A stretch of 64,000 nucleotides of DNA, from positions 23,123,268-23,187,267 of the forward strand of contig OW388301.1 in the NCBI GenBank assembly GCA_936450465.1. The letters run 5' to 3'. The DNA is from Gibbula magus (Eukaryota; Mollusca; Gastropoda; Trochida; Trochidae). The translations under genes were made by a program, and so were the position numbers. Positions 49,101 through 60,989 of this stretch are shown here, one piece after another. Under the pieces are notes generated by a model. It was given only the letters and a program-made list of their open reading frames with translations. It was not told where the DNA came from and did no database searches. Positions within the stretch are counted from its first letter, which is position 1. Every line of letters begins with the position of its first letter.

Positions 49101-50663
49101 ACCAAGCAAACAGATCGCACAATTATAAACCAATACGGATAACCATTTTCTACTGATACGGCTTATTGGGTCGGGTAATGAGATGTTTTACCCTCTAAAC
49201 GTAATATATACTAATATATAATAAACTTTAATAGATAAACAAGCAAAAAAGTGAGCTGGGCTCACTAATACCCCCGACTGTTAAAGTTTGACATTTTTAT
49301 TTTACTTAAAGAGAGAGGGGCCTGCACACCTAAGGATTGATAAGCTATGAAATGTAATTGCTAAGATTAAACTGTTTGTGAAAAGGGTAGGACAAGTCTC
49401 TTCATGTAAAAAAGGTGGTTTATGTAAAAGTAGGAATAATAGTAACTTGAGGTATGGGTAACATAATACACTACTGCCATTACCACTGATTTCAACTTTA
49501 TTTTGGAAATTAATCCATCAGAATGATTCATTCGAGTGACTTGAAACACCAGGTACATGGAAGCACACCCCTGTTGGCACAGTGAGGGATATACAGCAGT
49601 TTATGGCTAAAAGGAAAGAAAATTTAACTTTTCCCAAAATAAAACCAGTGGAAATATAAAATAGTAAAATCAACAAGAACACAGAAGTAGCTTTTGATGA
49701 AAGTTACATGAAAAAGAAAATGATAAAGTCAACATATCATAACACAGAAGTAGCTTCATTCATTCTAGCTCCGAATATGACGAAGTAAAAAAATATAAAA
49801 AATCGCCAAAAATAAAACAAATCCACCACTTTCGTTTACATTTTGAACTGCACCTCTCCTTGTGGTGAGGAAGACATGTGCGAATTTCGAAAAGGATGAG
49901 ATGAATAGTTGTTCTGTTATCCATCGGAAAAAAATGCTCAGAATTTGACTAAGTTAAAAAATACAAAAATTCGCCAAAAATTCAAAAATACACCAATTCG
50001 GTTTAAACTTCGCACTGCACCTCTCCTAGTGGTGAATAAGACATGTACCAAACTTGAAAAGGATGAGACGAATAGTTTTTCTGTAATCGATCGGACAAAA
50101 ATTGTCTTCGGTCGGACGGACGGACAGACGGAATCATTGGTATTACTATATACCGCCAACCTTTTTAGGTCGGGGGTATAATAAATGAAACAATTGAGAA
50201 AAAAATTAATATGCTAAACAATTGTGCTGCAGTGACTTAAACCACAATGTTGTATTTTTTTTTATTTTATGTAAGCTGACGATATTGACATTGACAGTGT
50301 CAACGTGCATCACGATTAGTTCATGCTTTGTGTGCTGCCTAATATAGACACATTTTTCTGACACGGACACGTTTCTTTTACCCTATTATGTTAAACAAAC
50401 GAAAACTGAAATTAAAACTAAAATTTTGTCAATTCTGTTTGTGGTTTGATGTAGTGTTGAGCTTGGGTTCAAGTCAGATGAACCATCGTCTTAATTTTAG
50501 CATTTTGACACAATGAAATCTCCCTGAATCATTAAGACGGGAAACCGTCAAATACTTTTTACAGACGCCATGCCATCTTCATAAGACAATAATTTCATGA
50601 TAATTTATAGACGGCACACCGTCTCTTTGTAACGAGACGGAAAGCCGTGATGTCCCTGACTGC
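46120..50663. mobile_element. Candidate DNA transposon, second copy (4.5 kb)
   Basis: Same termini and palindrome clusters as 7103-10991. It is longer because of a 706-bp insertion at 48442-49147. It includes the nested TIR element at about 49262-50180 and the tRNA-like fragment at 47846-47940. Confidence 0.55.
48442..49147. mobile_element. 706-bp insertion specific to the second copy
   Basis: The block is absent at the matching site (about 9497) of the first copy. It is flanked by ACCATT at 48436-48441 and 49142-49147. It has no clear terminal inverted repeat and no coding frame. A deletion between the ACCATT repeats in the first copy is the alternative. Confidence 0.6.
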
Positions 50664-50719
50664 GGAGTTTCGGGTTGTAACTTTTATTTATTTACCCCTG
50701 TAAGCGTGGTAGGAGATAA

Positions 50720-50744
50720 GGGGGGGGGGGGGGGGGGGGGGGGG
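50720..50744 (+). repeat. Poly-G tract of 25 bases
   Basis: Counterpart of 11048-11083. About 250 bp of upstream sequence missing from the gene A side follows it here. Confidence 0.9.
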
Positions 50745-51087
50745 TAACTTTGATCAATACAAGTTTTATCAAATCAAGCATTGGTCTACACATTCAAAAC
50801 AAGTACCTCTATAATATACTGAACAGAACAGAGTTTATTTCGTATATTTCGCCATGAGACCAATAGTACTGTGGTCGTAATGTTTATGATGTCAAATAAA
50901 TGAGAGCACTTATGGCTTTACAGAGGGTGGCGCTCTATCGATTGTCTCGCTCCTGATATGTTAGCAATGATAACTGTGATTCGAACAATGGTATCAAGAT
51001 GTAAGCAATATTTCCAACATAGTCAGCAAAATTCGCCTCTAAATAATTGAGATGATTTCCACTTTGGGAACATACACAATGAGAATG

Positions 51088-51096
51088 ATATAAAGG
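51088..51096 (+). promoter_or_regulatory. TATA-like box of gene C
   Basis: ATATAAAGG, 168 bp upstream of the gene C ATG; same setting as 11176-11184. Confidence 0.5.
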
Positions 51097-51255
51097 GAGA
51101 GCTTACAGTGGATCTGATAACAGGTCGGACAATACAAACTGTTGTCGATGTTTCTATTCATTATTCATATTCTTTGAAAATCTCAGATCGTCGTCGAGAA
51201 TTCTGCCTGAACCGTATCAGAATACAACATAGCATTGAGCAAAGTGAAGACAAAC

Positions 51256-54200
51256 ATGTTGTACTTTCAAATAAGTGTGATCCTCTCTATTGCTTTGATA
51301 TTATTTGCAATGTCTTCTGCTTTAATCAGGAAAGTAGATTTACCATTATGTGGCCCACGTGTATGTCAACTGCTTTGTGAACTTGGGTGCTTCAGCTTGG
51401 ACATGGGTCAGTTGTGTTCTTCTGAACACCAAGGCAACAGAAGTAATGCCATTATTTGGAACGTCGCTATGCATAAGGTAATGTGGTATAAGCTAGTTAT
51501 AAGAAAAGTCATACTTATAACTAGGACTGATGTAAAAGTAGTTAGGTCTTTAAGATCCGTCGTTGGTCATTTGTTTGACAAGAAAGCAAAAGAAACGATG
51601 GTATACTTATCATATACATCCAGGGGCAAATACATTATACAAAACACAAGATATTTCAATCCACAAGCGATAAATATAATTGAAAAGTGGTTATAGTCCG
51701 GTTGCAAAACCCGCGATTTAATAACAACCATGCAATACGAGTTATGCTCTTTAAGAATCTGAATGATGCCACTCTGTCATCCTTGGGCCATCCGCACGAT
51801 ATGCAAAATAAGGCCAACATTTCTGAATCAGATTAAGCCATTTCCGTAAAGATCACAACCATAACTTGTGCTAAATAGGCAGTAATTGCGGCAATTATTA
51901 GCATATTAGTGGTCAGTAGTGGCGGCATTATTTTGCCTATTCAGCACAAATTATTTTTGTGATCTATACTGAAATGGCTTAATCTGATTAATTACCCCTC
52001 TAAACATGGACACCGAAATTAGTTTGATACCATGCACAGTTACTGAGATATTGACGAAACAAGATCTTCAGTAATGTGGCCTTAAATCATAATTAAAGAT
52101 CCTCCACCGAAAGGTTCAGCTTCCTGAAGACAGCAGGGAGCCATCCGTTCGCCCATGCACTCTCTGGAACGAACGTGTTTTTCAATCTTTCTGGAACAGA
52201 GAACCTGTGTTCGTCCGAGAAGTGTACCATTTGTCAGTCACGTATCTGCCAGCGTCCTACTCTGTGTGCCCACCGTGATGGCGATGACCAAGGGTCAGCA
52301 AAGTTTCTCTGTACATTCTGCAGTTCCTCATGATGAAGGATTTGAGACGTCACCCACTGTCTGCAAACTGACTCAATCATCCAATGATGTTGCCGCCGTT
52401 GACGTTGCCATCAGGAAACTGTTTTGTAGGTGGACATAACGGATGAACCGGTCTTCTTGAAATTGTTGTTGTGTTGTGGCGTCTCCCTGATCTTAGGTAG
52501 TCCCTTGCCTGGCCAGTCTGTTGGAAGCCTTGGATGAGGTTGGATATTGTGGTCAAGCAACCGAAGATTGGTTCAACGTGACCATGGAGCCCCATGTCGA
52601 TCATGTCAATGACTAGTTTACGCTGGTCTGCCGTTGGTCTCTGAAGACAGCTGATTGAAGGGAGTCATTGTATACCCTGCGCGTATATTTCAGATCATCA
52701 TTCTTGTAAAACACTACTTTGGCATGTTGCATTTCTGAAGCACATTTCCAATGTAAATTAATACAAGAGAACTCAGGACATATTATTTCATTATATTTCA
52801 AAACCCAAACCAAAACTATGAGTATGATTTTTTACCTAAATATTATTATTATATTATTTATTTTATTACTATACTAAGTTACTCTTCATCACCGACAAAT
52901 TTAAGCCTTGTTGTATTTCGTTATTGTTTCTGTGCTAGCATAACAGCGCACACTATTGGTTTCTGGTGCAGAAAAGTTACTTACAAAAGAAGTTTGTCTA
53001 CACATAACGACTGTTTCAAGCCTTTAGAGTTCTGCTCCAGAAAAGAAATCTCCAAAATCATCCAAATATGTTGAAAAGCCCCTAAAGCAATATATTATCT
53101 TCTTGCTCGAAACATGTACATTTACGAATTAACTTTCATGAAAATGAACAATGTTTGGGTTATGGTCCAAAAGCGAATCTTCCAATTTCCCCAAATTCCG
53201 TCGTTGTGATGGACACAAAAAGTGAGCAGAATCTCATATGACAATTATATGAACACAGTAATGCTAAGAAGGATCAACGGTTATTAATATCCTTCTGTTC
53301 ATACTACGACTTTTCATATTAGATATAAAACCCAATGTCGAGAGTCAATAATCCACAGGAAGCATTAAAATATAGTTTCAAACGAAAGTAATTAGATAAA
53401 TCTTTAGAACATATCTTTCATTTTTCATTTTAGGACAATGAAACGGCAGTTGTTGGATTTAATCTAAGCTGTCCCATCTTTTCAGTGAAGTTTTTCAACA
53501 CCAAAGACCTTCCTGTTTGCTTGGGTGAGTACACTTTTAGACACTTGTAATCAAGCTGAATACTGGCCCACTACCACATACCAAGCCTGATACCGTCGAG
53601 GCACCATACTGACTATACACAACAACCTCCGTGTCTCCCTTGTAAAATCGTAAACATGCCCAAGTCGCCGTTGAAAGAAGAAATGAGGCTTAATGTTTGC
53701 AAATGAGATAAACAAAATAAAGGTTTGGTGGCTCAAAGGGGTTTAATGCCAGGGGCAGTCCTTGATGCAAACTGATACAATTATCGACTGGTTGTAGCGT
53801 CACAAAATTAGAATTTTAATTATTGTTAACAAATAAAAATACATGATATAGATTAGTTCCTCGCGTTGTTGTGAAATCAGCATTTATTAACGTTTATTTA
53901 TTTTATGCTAAATTGAATAACCATTTTGTTAATTATCAGGATGTCCACTTTCTCATTTCAAAACTTCGATCATTCATGTTTTACTTGTCATGTTCATAAT
54001 GGGAATAATAAGCCTATAATTATATAAGATAAACCAATGATGTCCCGACCTGAAATCAACCACATTGTGCGCCGGTTTGGATAGGATTGTGAGATGATGT
54101 CATTTGCTCTTCATATGTAAAATTTTTTCTCATATGCATATTTGTTATTTCGTTATTTTGATGAATGATGTGGGATCATTGGTAACGGTACATCCATTGT

Positions 54201-56302
54201 GCTGAAGGTTATAAATGGTCATATTTTAGTACTGACTGTTACCGAAAATCCCAATTTAAATGATAGTAGATTCAGCATAGTAACGATATTAAGGTAAAAG
54301 TAGTGGTTTCTGATTAAAAGTGACAGTGCATCGCAATTGACGCGCTTCAATTAGTCAACATAATTTTGGAAACCTATATACAACAGACACAAACCCAACT
54401 TTAGGTTTATTTAAACGGCTGAACCTACTGTGCATTTAAATTGAACATGCATATGAGGCTTCTGCAATTGTATAATGATGATGCTCGTTTCCGCACATAT
54501 ATAATGATGTTGCAAGATTGGCAAATGTATCATGTATCCAGAAAATAAAGAACCATCCATTCAGTTTCGTTATAGTTGATGGTTAAATTAAATCCTGTTA
54601 AATTAATCCTGTGTTTAAAAAAAACAAAACATCAAAGTTTGACGTATGTCGACACTGTGCTATAACAGATTTTCTAAAAGAAAAGGGGGCGGGATAGCGC
54701 AGTGGTTAGTTCGTTCGGCTTCGGATCAAGAGTTCCGGGGTTCGAATCCCGCCAGGGGCACGGCAACTTTGTCTGCAGTAGAGAACTGTTCTACACGCAG
54801 TAAGGTTTGGGTGCAATGCTACATTGTATTTCAGCGTATTTCACCCATCGTTCGCTAGGTCAAGCCGATGCTTGCATGTTTCACCGAAATGCATAGCCAC
54901 ATGGCAATGCAGACTTTCTCCCTGCCATAATACTAGTGGCCGCGATATAAGTGAAATACTCTTGAAAGCGGTGTTAAACCCAAACCCACCTCACCTCACC
55001 TCAATAAACAAGGGCTTCACTGCGCTGGTTTGTGGTTGCTTGACTTCCTCCACACTTTCAGGTTCAACATACCGTTACATTAAAAATACCCACAGACGTT
55101 TGCTACTTGTGCAGGGATCCAGAAGAGTGTTATAAGTGGAACACATTATAATATCACAATAGCGTAGTGGTCAGAGTGCTGGCCTATCACCCCAACGACC
55201 AAGGTTCGAATCCCAATGCTAGCGCCTAAAATGTGCGACATGGGCCTTTCTCTCTGTTGTGCCTTGGGCAGTCACTTCATCCACATTTTGTTTGATATTT
55301 AACCCGAACACAACATAAATGGCCATATTAAACTCATACACACTGATAATTTAGATTATTCTTCAGTTATCAAGCAAGTTAACCAATGGCATATGTTCGT
55401 TCATGAACTCAAAACATTCCTTATTCACAATTTCTGTATCATGATCATGGTTCAAAGGTAGAGGACCAACATTTAACTTATTTCTATGTGGTTTGTTGGA
55501 GTCGAACACGAGATGTGATAGAATTTCATCTTTTGTTACAGGAACATCTTCAAGCCCAACATCTGGAAGAAGAAACAAACAGAAAATTCTGATATATACT
55601 TCAGAAGGTGACTCCATGCAACAAATTTTCTTAAATAATGGATCGTCCAAAATGTTTCCGGTCAAGTTTAATGCCCTCAAAGTACATGCCTATGTGCCTG
55701 CTACCAAATCGCTGTTGATAACGGAAAATTCTAATTGTGCTCTGCGTCAGTTTACTTTTGATTTGAAAAAGTCAAAGTTGAAATTCAGAAAGGTTTCGAG
55801 TCTGACTGTGGCAGATGACAGCGTGTTTTTTACATCATACTCGCATCTATACCGTTATACCCTAGATTTCTCAAAGGCGATGGTGACAAAAACTTATATT
55901 TTGCGAAAGGATGATTTAGGAATGGTTGCTGACCCAAAACACTCTGTACTCTATATATTGTACGCATCTTGGTTACAAATACGCTCCTATAGTGGAAAGG
56001 TGCTGGATCAGATGAGAGTAAAAGGTGGGATGATGTGCATGGATCCAGTCGAAGCTTTTCTCTATTTTGTACCAAGAAAATCAAATCAAATCAAGAGATT
56101 GTCTCTTGGTGAGTGGGCTATGAAGACTGTGAGAGTATTTGATAGAATCATACGCAGTGTTTGTTATGTAGATGGGAAGTTGCTTTTAGTCTCAAAGAAC
56201 GCTGACCTGTTTTTGATGGAACTTGTAAATTTTGAATGTGAAAAAGTTAACATAAAAGTAGAACATAAGAAAATGTATCGTCAATGCTTTGTTATACATT
56301 AG
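51256..56302 (+). CDS. Gene C: secreted Cys-rich / beta-propeller-like protein, three exons
   Basis: Exons are 51256-51477, 53434-53524 and 55542-56302, giving 357 aa. Junctions are AAG|GTAATG, TTTTAG|GAC, TTGG|GTGAGT and TTACAG|GA, phases 0 and 1. Residues 1-22 are a strongly hydrophobic leader. Cys32, 37, 41, 45, 54, 87 and 103 lie in exons 1-2, with sequons at Asn61, Asn76 and Asn84. Residues 120-165 and 220-322 are blade-like and conserved with A and B (MVADPK at 221-226, MDPVEAFLYF at 261-270, VCYVDGKLL at 301-309, NADLFLMEL at 314-322). Residues of about 167-219 are highly divergent. Exons 1-2 differ from gene A by only a few residues, whereas the exon-3 start is almost gene B. Intron 2 carries two SINEs. 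Function unknown. Confidence 0.8.
51826..51989. repeat. Inverted repeat, gene C intron 1
   Basis: Second copy of the 67-bp-arm hairpin at 11940-12103. Confidence 0.75.
52086..52660 (-). pseudogene. Decayed Tc1-like transposase, gene C intron 1
   Basis: Second copy of the remnant at 12200-12770. The minus strand shows QQTGQARDYLRSGRR and FSDEHRFSV with intervening breaks. Confidence 0.7.
54685..55005 (+). mobile_element. tRNA-derived SINE, gene C intron 2
   Basis: The head reads GGGATAGCGCAGTGGTTAGT, then GGGGTTCGAATCCCGCC (B-box), then the body AAGGTTTGGGTGCAATGCTA and a CACCTCACCTCACCTC tail. It shares its 3' flank (AATAAACAAGGGCTTC) with the gene B insertion, so both descend from one event. 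About 65 bp, including the 5' target-site repeat, is missing in C. Confidence 0.85.
55123..55405 (+). mobile_element. Second tRNA-type SINE or insertion, gene C intron 2
   Basis: An insertion relative to gene B contains CAATAGCGTAGTGGTCAGAG (A-box-like) and AAGGTTCGAATCCCAATGCT (B-box-like) at about 55158-55225. It lies between sequences contiguous in gene B (CAGGGATCCAG and AAAACATTC). It is a different SINE family from the preceding one. Confidence 0.6.
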
Positions 56303-57020
56303 ATATATTGATGATGGTATTCTGTTGAATAGATGAGCTTTTTGTGTATAATGAAGAACAAAAGAAACGTCACCACATGTTCAACAGAGTAAAATGCTTT
56401 GGTGTCGGAGGAAGTTCATTTTGAATGTATGCATAAACAAATATCTTGTTAAGAAGTACTAATAATTTAACATCAGAATGATACGTTTATATTTATGTCG
56501 GTTCAAATATGCTTTTTTCAAAATGATTTTGGTCCCCAATGTTTGGTATTTAACTTAAAAGTTAAAAGGTAGAAATTTAATTTATAAGAGGTGTTGTTGA
56601 CATAAATAACCTCTTTGGTTTTATATTTAAGGTCGCATCATTACTGTAAAACAAGCCAAATAACTTTATGGCGCTCCTATCTCGTCTAGTTGAGGAGATT
56701 TTGTTGAACATGTGTTTTTTTGGAATATAAACGCATTTGTTTAAACATGCTTTTAGTTTAGTTGTCTTCTAGAGACTTGATGTTACATTGTGTCAGTATT
56801 GTTTATCACTCGTTGGTAGAAATAGCTTGTCTGTTGTATGGTGACGTTTCTTGTGTTCGTGAGATGATTGATATAGCAGATGCAGAAAAGAACATTCAAC
56901 CTTGTGGTATACATTCATGTATAATTGATATTATGGATTTCTTAAACCACTTCTATTGGTTGTCATTGACCACTAAGAAACAATTGTCATCATGTTACCA
57001 AGGCTGATAAACCCAATAAA
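56303..57020 (+). promoter_or_regulatory. Probable gene C 3' UTR with AATAAA at 57015
   Basis: A-like sequence resumes right after the stop. The small frame ending at 57007 (CVREMIDIADAEKNIQPCG) is conserved with 15920-16114 and differs by an in-frame 18-bp indel. Confidence 0.4.
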
Positions 57021-57089
57021 GTTCACTGAACAGCAATGTAAATACCTTCCAGTTGTTCTTTAAATTGTCAAAACATTTCTAATAAGGTG

Positions 57090-57370
57090 ATGTAAGGTGA
57101 ATTGAGGTTTAACCCCGCTTTCAATTTTATTTCACATATATCACGGCTCCTAGTGTTATTGCAGGGAAAAAGCCTGCACAACCATGGTTGCTATCCATTG
57201 CGACGGAACCAGCGATCATGGGTTGGACCAAGCAAACGATGGGTGATACTTCTCTGAAATGCAGTGCAGCATTGCATCCAAACCTTACTGCATGTAGATA
57301 TGTTGCGAGCGAGCGAGATTCGAACCTAGAACCTCTTTATCCGAAGCCGAACGTGCTTACACACTTCTAG
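57090..57370 (-). mobile_element. tRNA-derived SINE, second copy of 16195-16482
   Basis: The minus strand reads AAGCACGTTCGGCTTCGGAT, and the body ends near GGGTTTAACCCCGC-type sequence on the plus strand. Confidence 0.7.
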
Positions 57371-57453
57371 TTCCTATATAAAAATAGTATGATGTTTAGC
57401 ATGGCACTGATAGTTCTCGTTCTCAATAGGTAAATATAAACGACCCCAAACAA

Positions 57454-57626
57454 TAATTCTGGATAACAATTTCTTGTTGTAATCATACACCTCATTTCAG
57501 AGTATATGAAAAAGCTTACTCCTTCATCATGTCTAGTGTCCACCTAATCAATCTGATGAAGGTGTAAGTATATACTCCGAAACGTCGTATATCTTCAGAA
57601 TAAAGAACTTTGTTATCCAGAATAGA
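57454..57626. mobile_element. Short MITE, second copy of 16570-16737
   Basis: TIRs are ATTCTGGATAACAA and TTGTTATCCAGAAT. It contains CTGATGA (57553) and GAAAC (57579); see findings. Confidence 0.7.
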
Positions 57627-57888
57627 TTATAGTTAATTTTCGTTTGTATTCCGCTCCTATGGATTCGATTGAATGGATGTTATACTGGTGGTTATGAAGT
57701 AGACACATAACTGTTAGATGTATATCTGAGATGTTGGATTTGTCAGTTTGCGTAATGTTAAAAAAAAATTATTTTCACAATGCAGAGCAGGACAAAAGCT
57801 TGAACAGAACTGAATTGATTAATCTCACCAAGGCTCGGAGATGCTCTGTATAGACCTATGTTCTGTTGTCAGTTTGAGGCAATTTAAA

Positions 57889-58602
57889 GGTACATCCATT
57901 GTGTTTCATAAAATTGTATTTGGCTTTAATACGTTCCAACTCACCACATGTTCTGTCCACAATACACATAACTTCACTCAGCTTGCATATTCATCCCCAA
58001 TCGCCAAATATATCATAATTTCTAGTTTCCAATTAAAATTGCGTAACATAATTATGCATGTGCAGAAACCGAAACTGCACCTCCCATTTACATGCACAGT
58101 AGTTATGTGACCTATTAAACATTATCAACTCAAATTTGTCTTTTGGTCTGTTATAAATAAGATTCCAGGGCCGTGTTCAAGAGAGTTTTCAAAGTAATCG
58201 CTCAATTAGCAATTACTTTTAAACCTCTCTTGAACGGGATTGCTCAATGTAGCGATATGCAGCAAAGCGAGCGAACTTTGAGGTTTTGCACCGTGTCGTT
58301 CAGGAGAGAATGAGCGCTTCTTGAACGCTACTTGAGCGCTACATCAAGCAATCAACGAGCGATTATAAGCGCTCACTGTTTTGAAACGGATATTAGAATT
58401 ACGTTTAACTCATTGGCTTGGGTTACACACTGCATTGTCCGGTTTTCGAACAAAAATCACAACTCTTACCTTCATATCGTCAATATACTCAATCCACTAT
58501 CATCAATATGGTAGTTTTCGATAACAGTCGGTACCTCTCGATAAAGTAACATTATTTATAACGTTTGGAATATGTTATCCCCAACAACACAATGGATGTA
58601 CC
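57889..58602. mobile_element. 714-bp TIR element at the duplication boundary
   Basis: The left end GGTACATCCATTGTG and right end CACAATGGATGTACC are exact complements. The interior has GAGCG-rich palindromic stretches and no transposase. It starts within 20 bp of where similarity to the first segment ends (57870). Confidence 0.7.
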
Positions 58603-59194
58603 AAAGGAGAAATCACAAACTTATCACAGAAAACTGTCATGTGTATGACAGACGTCCGCACTGAAGCACTGACATTTTAAAACAAAATATGGAAATCACC
58701 AAAGCCCTGGATGTAGTGGATATGCAGATCCGAGTTAGATTTGAGGGGTACAATGAAACAACCCCTTTTTAAAAAGCTCTCAAGCCCTCCAATGTATAGA
58801 TCTAGGCGTCAAATAAAAGATTGTATCTAAGATCAAGATAAATCCTTTACAAACACAATGATTGCAAATCAGTAAGATCCTTTCTGAGAGTATTACATTA
58901 TGTATACACTAAGTTATACTTAATATGGTGTTGCACAGGAAGCCAGTGGAGAGAATAAAGACGTAGAGCTGGGCGTAACATTGTCAATTTATTCAATGCT
59001 AATATTTTGAGATAATTAGTTAGGATTATAACCAAAATAATAATATAATATACATAAATAACACCATCAGATGAGATTATTTGGTTTTGGCAAAACAGAC
59101 AATCACTCCCCTTTATCCCCTTAATCATGCTTTATTAAAATGATAACCTTACATAGAACTACAATTCAGATTTGGCCTAAATACGGGAATTCCT
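58603..59194. other. No gene seen
   Basis: AT-rich spacer. Confidence 0.4.
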
Positions 59195-60985
59195 GGTATT
59201 GTTGTGTTTGAGCACAAGTGAAGTGTCTACATCACAATGTTATTGTTGGGTTTAAACACAAGTGGAACCAGTTAGGTTTCTACATCACCATGTTATTGCT
59301 GGGTTTAAACACAAGTGAAACCAGATAGGTTTCTACATCACCATGTTATTGTTGGGTTTAAACACAAGTGGAACCAGTTAGGTTTCTACATCACCATGTT
59401 ATTGTTGGGTTTAAATACAAGTGGAACCAGTTAGGTTTCTACATCACCATGTTATTGCTGGGTTAAAACACAAGTGGAACCAGTTAGGTTTCTACATCAC
59501 CATGTTATTGTTGGGTTTAAACACAAGTGGAACCAGTTAGGTTTCTACATCACCATGTTATTGCTGGGTTTAAACACAAGTGGAACCAGTTAGGTTTCTA
59601 CATCACCATGTTATTGCTGGGTTTAAACACAAGTGAAACCAGATAGGTTTCTACATCACCATGTTTTAGTTGGGTTTAAACACAAGTGAAACCAGATAGG
59701 TTTCTGCATCACCATGTTTTAGTTGGGTTTAAACACTTGTGTTATTGTTGGGTTTAAACACAAACGAAATCAGTTAGGTTTCTACATTACCATGTTATTG
59801 TTGGGTTTAAACACAAGTGGAACCAGTTAGGTTTCTGCATCACCATGTTTTAGTTGGGTTTAAACACTTGTGTTATTGTTGGGTTTAAACACAAACGAAA
59901 TCAGTTAGGTTTCTACATTAACATGTTATTGCTGGGTTTAAACACAAGTGGAACTAGTTAGGTTTCTGCATCACCATGTTATTGTTGGGTTTGAACACTT
60001 GTGTTATTGTTGGGTTTAAACACAAGTGAAATCAGTTAGGTTTCTGCATTACCATGTTATTGTTGGTTTTAAACACAAGTGGAACCAGTTAGGTTTCTGC
60101 ATTACCATGTTATTGTTGGTTTTAAACACAAGTGGAACCAGTTAGGTTTCTGCATCACCATGTTATTGTTGGTTTTAAACACAAGTGGAACCAGTTAGGT
60201 TTCTGCATTACCATGTTATTGTTGGTTTTAAACACAAGTGGAACCAGTTAGGTTTCTGCATCACCATGTTATTGTAGGTTTTAAACACAAGTGGAACCAG
60301 TTAGGTTTCTGCATCACCATGTTATTGTTGATTTTAAACACAAGTGAAACCAGTTAGGTTTCTGCATGACCATGTTATTGTTGGTTTTAAACACAAGTGG
60401 AACCAGTTAGGTTTCTGCATCACCATCTTATTGTTGGTTTTAAACACAAGTGGAACCAGTTAGGTTTCTGCATCACCATGTTATTGTTGGTTTTAAACAC
60501 AAGTGAAACCAGTTAGGTTTCTGCATCACCATGTTATTGTTGATTTTAAACACAAGTGGAACCAGTTAGGTTTCTGCATCACCATGTTATTGTTGATTTT
60601 AAACACAAGTGGAACCAGTTAGGTTTCTGCATTACCATGTTATCGTTGGTTTTAAACACAAGTGGAACCAGTTAGGTTTCTGCATCACCATGTTATTGTT
60701 GGTTTTAAACACAAGTGGAACCAGTTAGGTTTCTGCATCACCATGTTATTGTTGATTTTAAACACAAGTGCAACCAGTTAGGTTTCTGCATCACCATGTT
60801 ATTGTTGATTTTAAACACAAGTGGAACCAGTTAGGTATCTATATCACCATGTTTTTGTTGGGCTTAAACACTAATGAAATCAGGTAGGTTTCTACATTAC
60901 CATGTTATTGCTAGGTTTAATCACACGTGAAATTAGTTAAGTTTATACATCACCATGTTATTGTTGAGTCTAAACACAAGGGTTA
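59195..60985. repeat. 53-bp minisatellite, about 33 copies
   Basis: The unit contains CATCACCATGTTATTGTTGG, then TTTAAACACAAGTGGAACCA and GTTAGGTTTCT. The left part has TCTACATCA and the right part TCTGCATCA, showing two subarrays. Hybrid units with CACTTGTGTTATTG recur near 59735, 59865 and 59995. The right edge reads GGGTTAGGGTTAAAC. Confidence 0.95.
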
Positions 60986-60989
60986 GGGT

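Noticed and set aside
54685..54760. Functional tRNA gene
   Set aside because: The A and B boxes are present but the sequence continues into the shared SINE body, recurs at several loci and has no clean acceptor stem.
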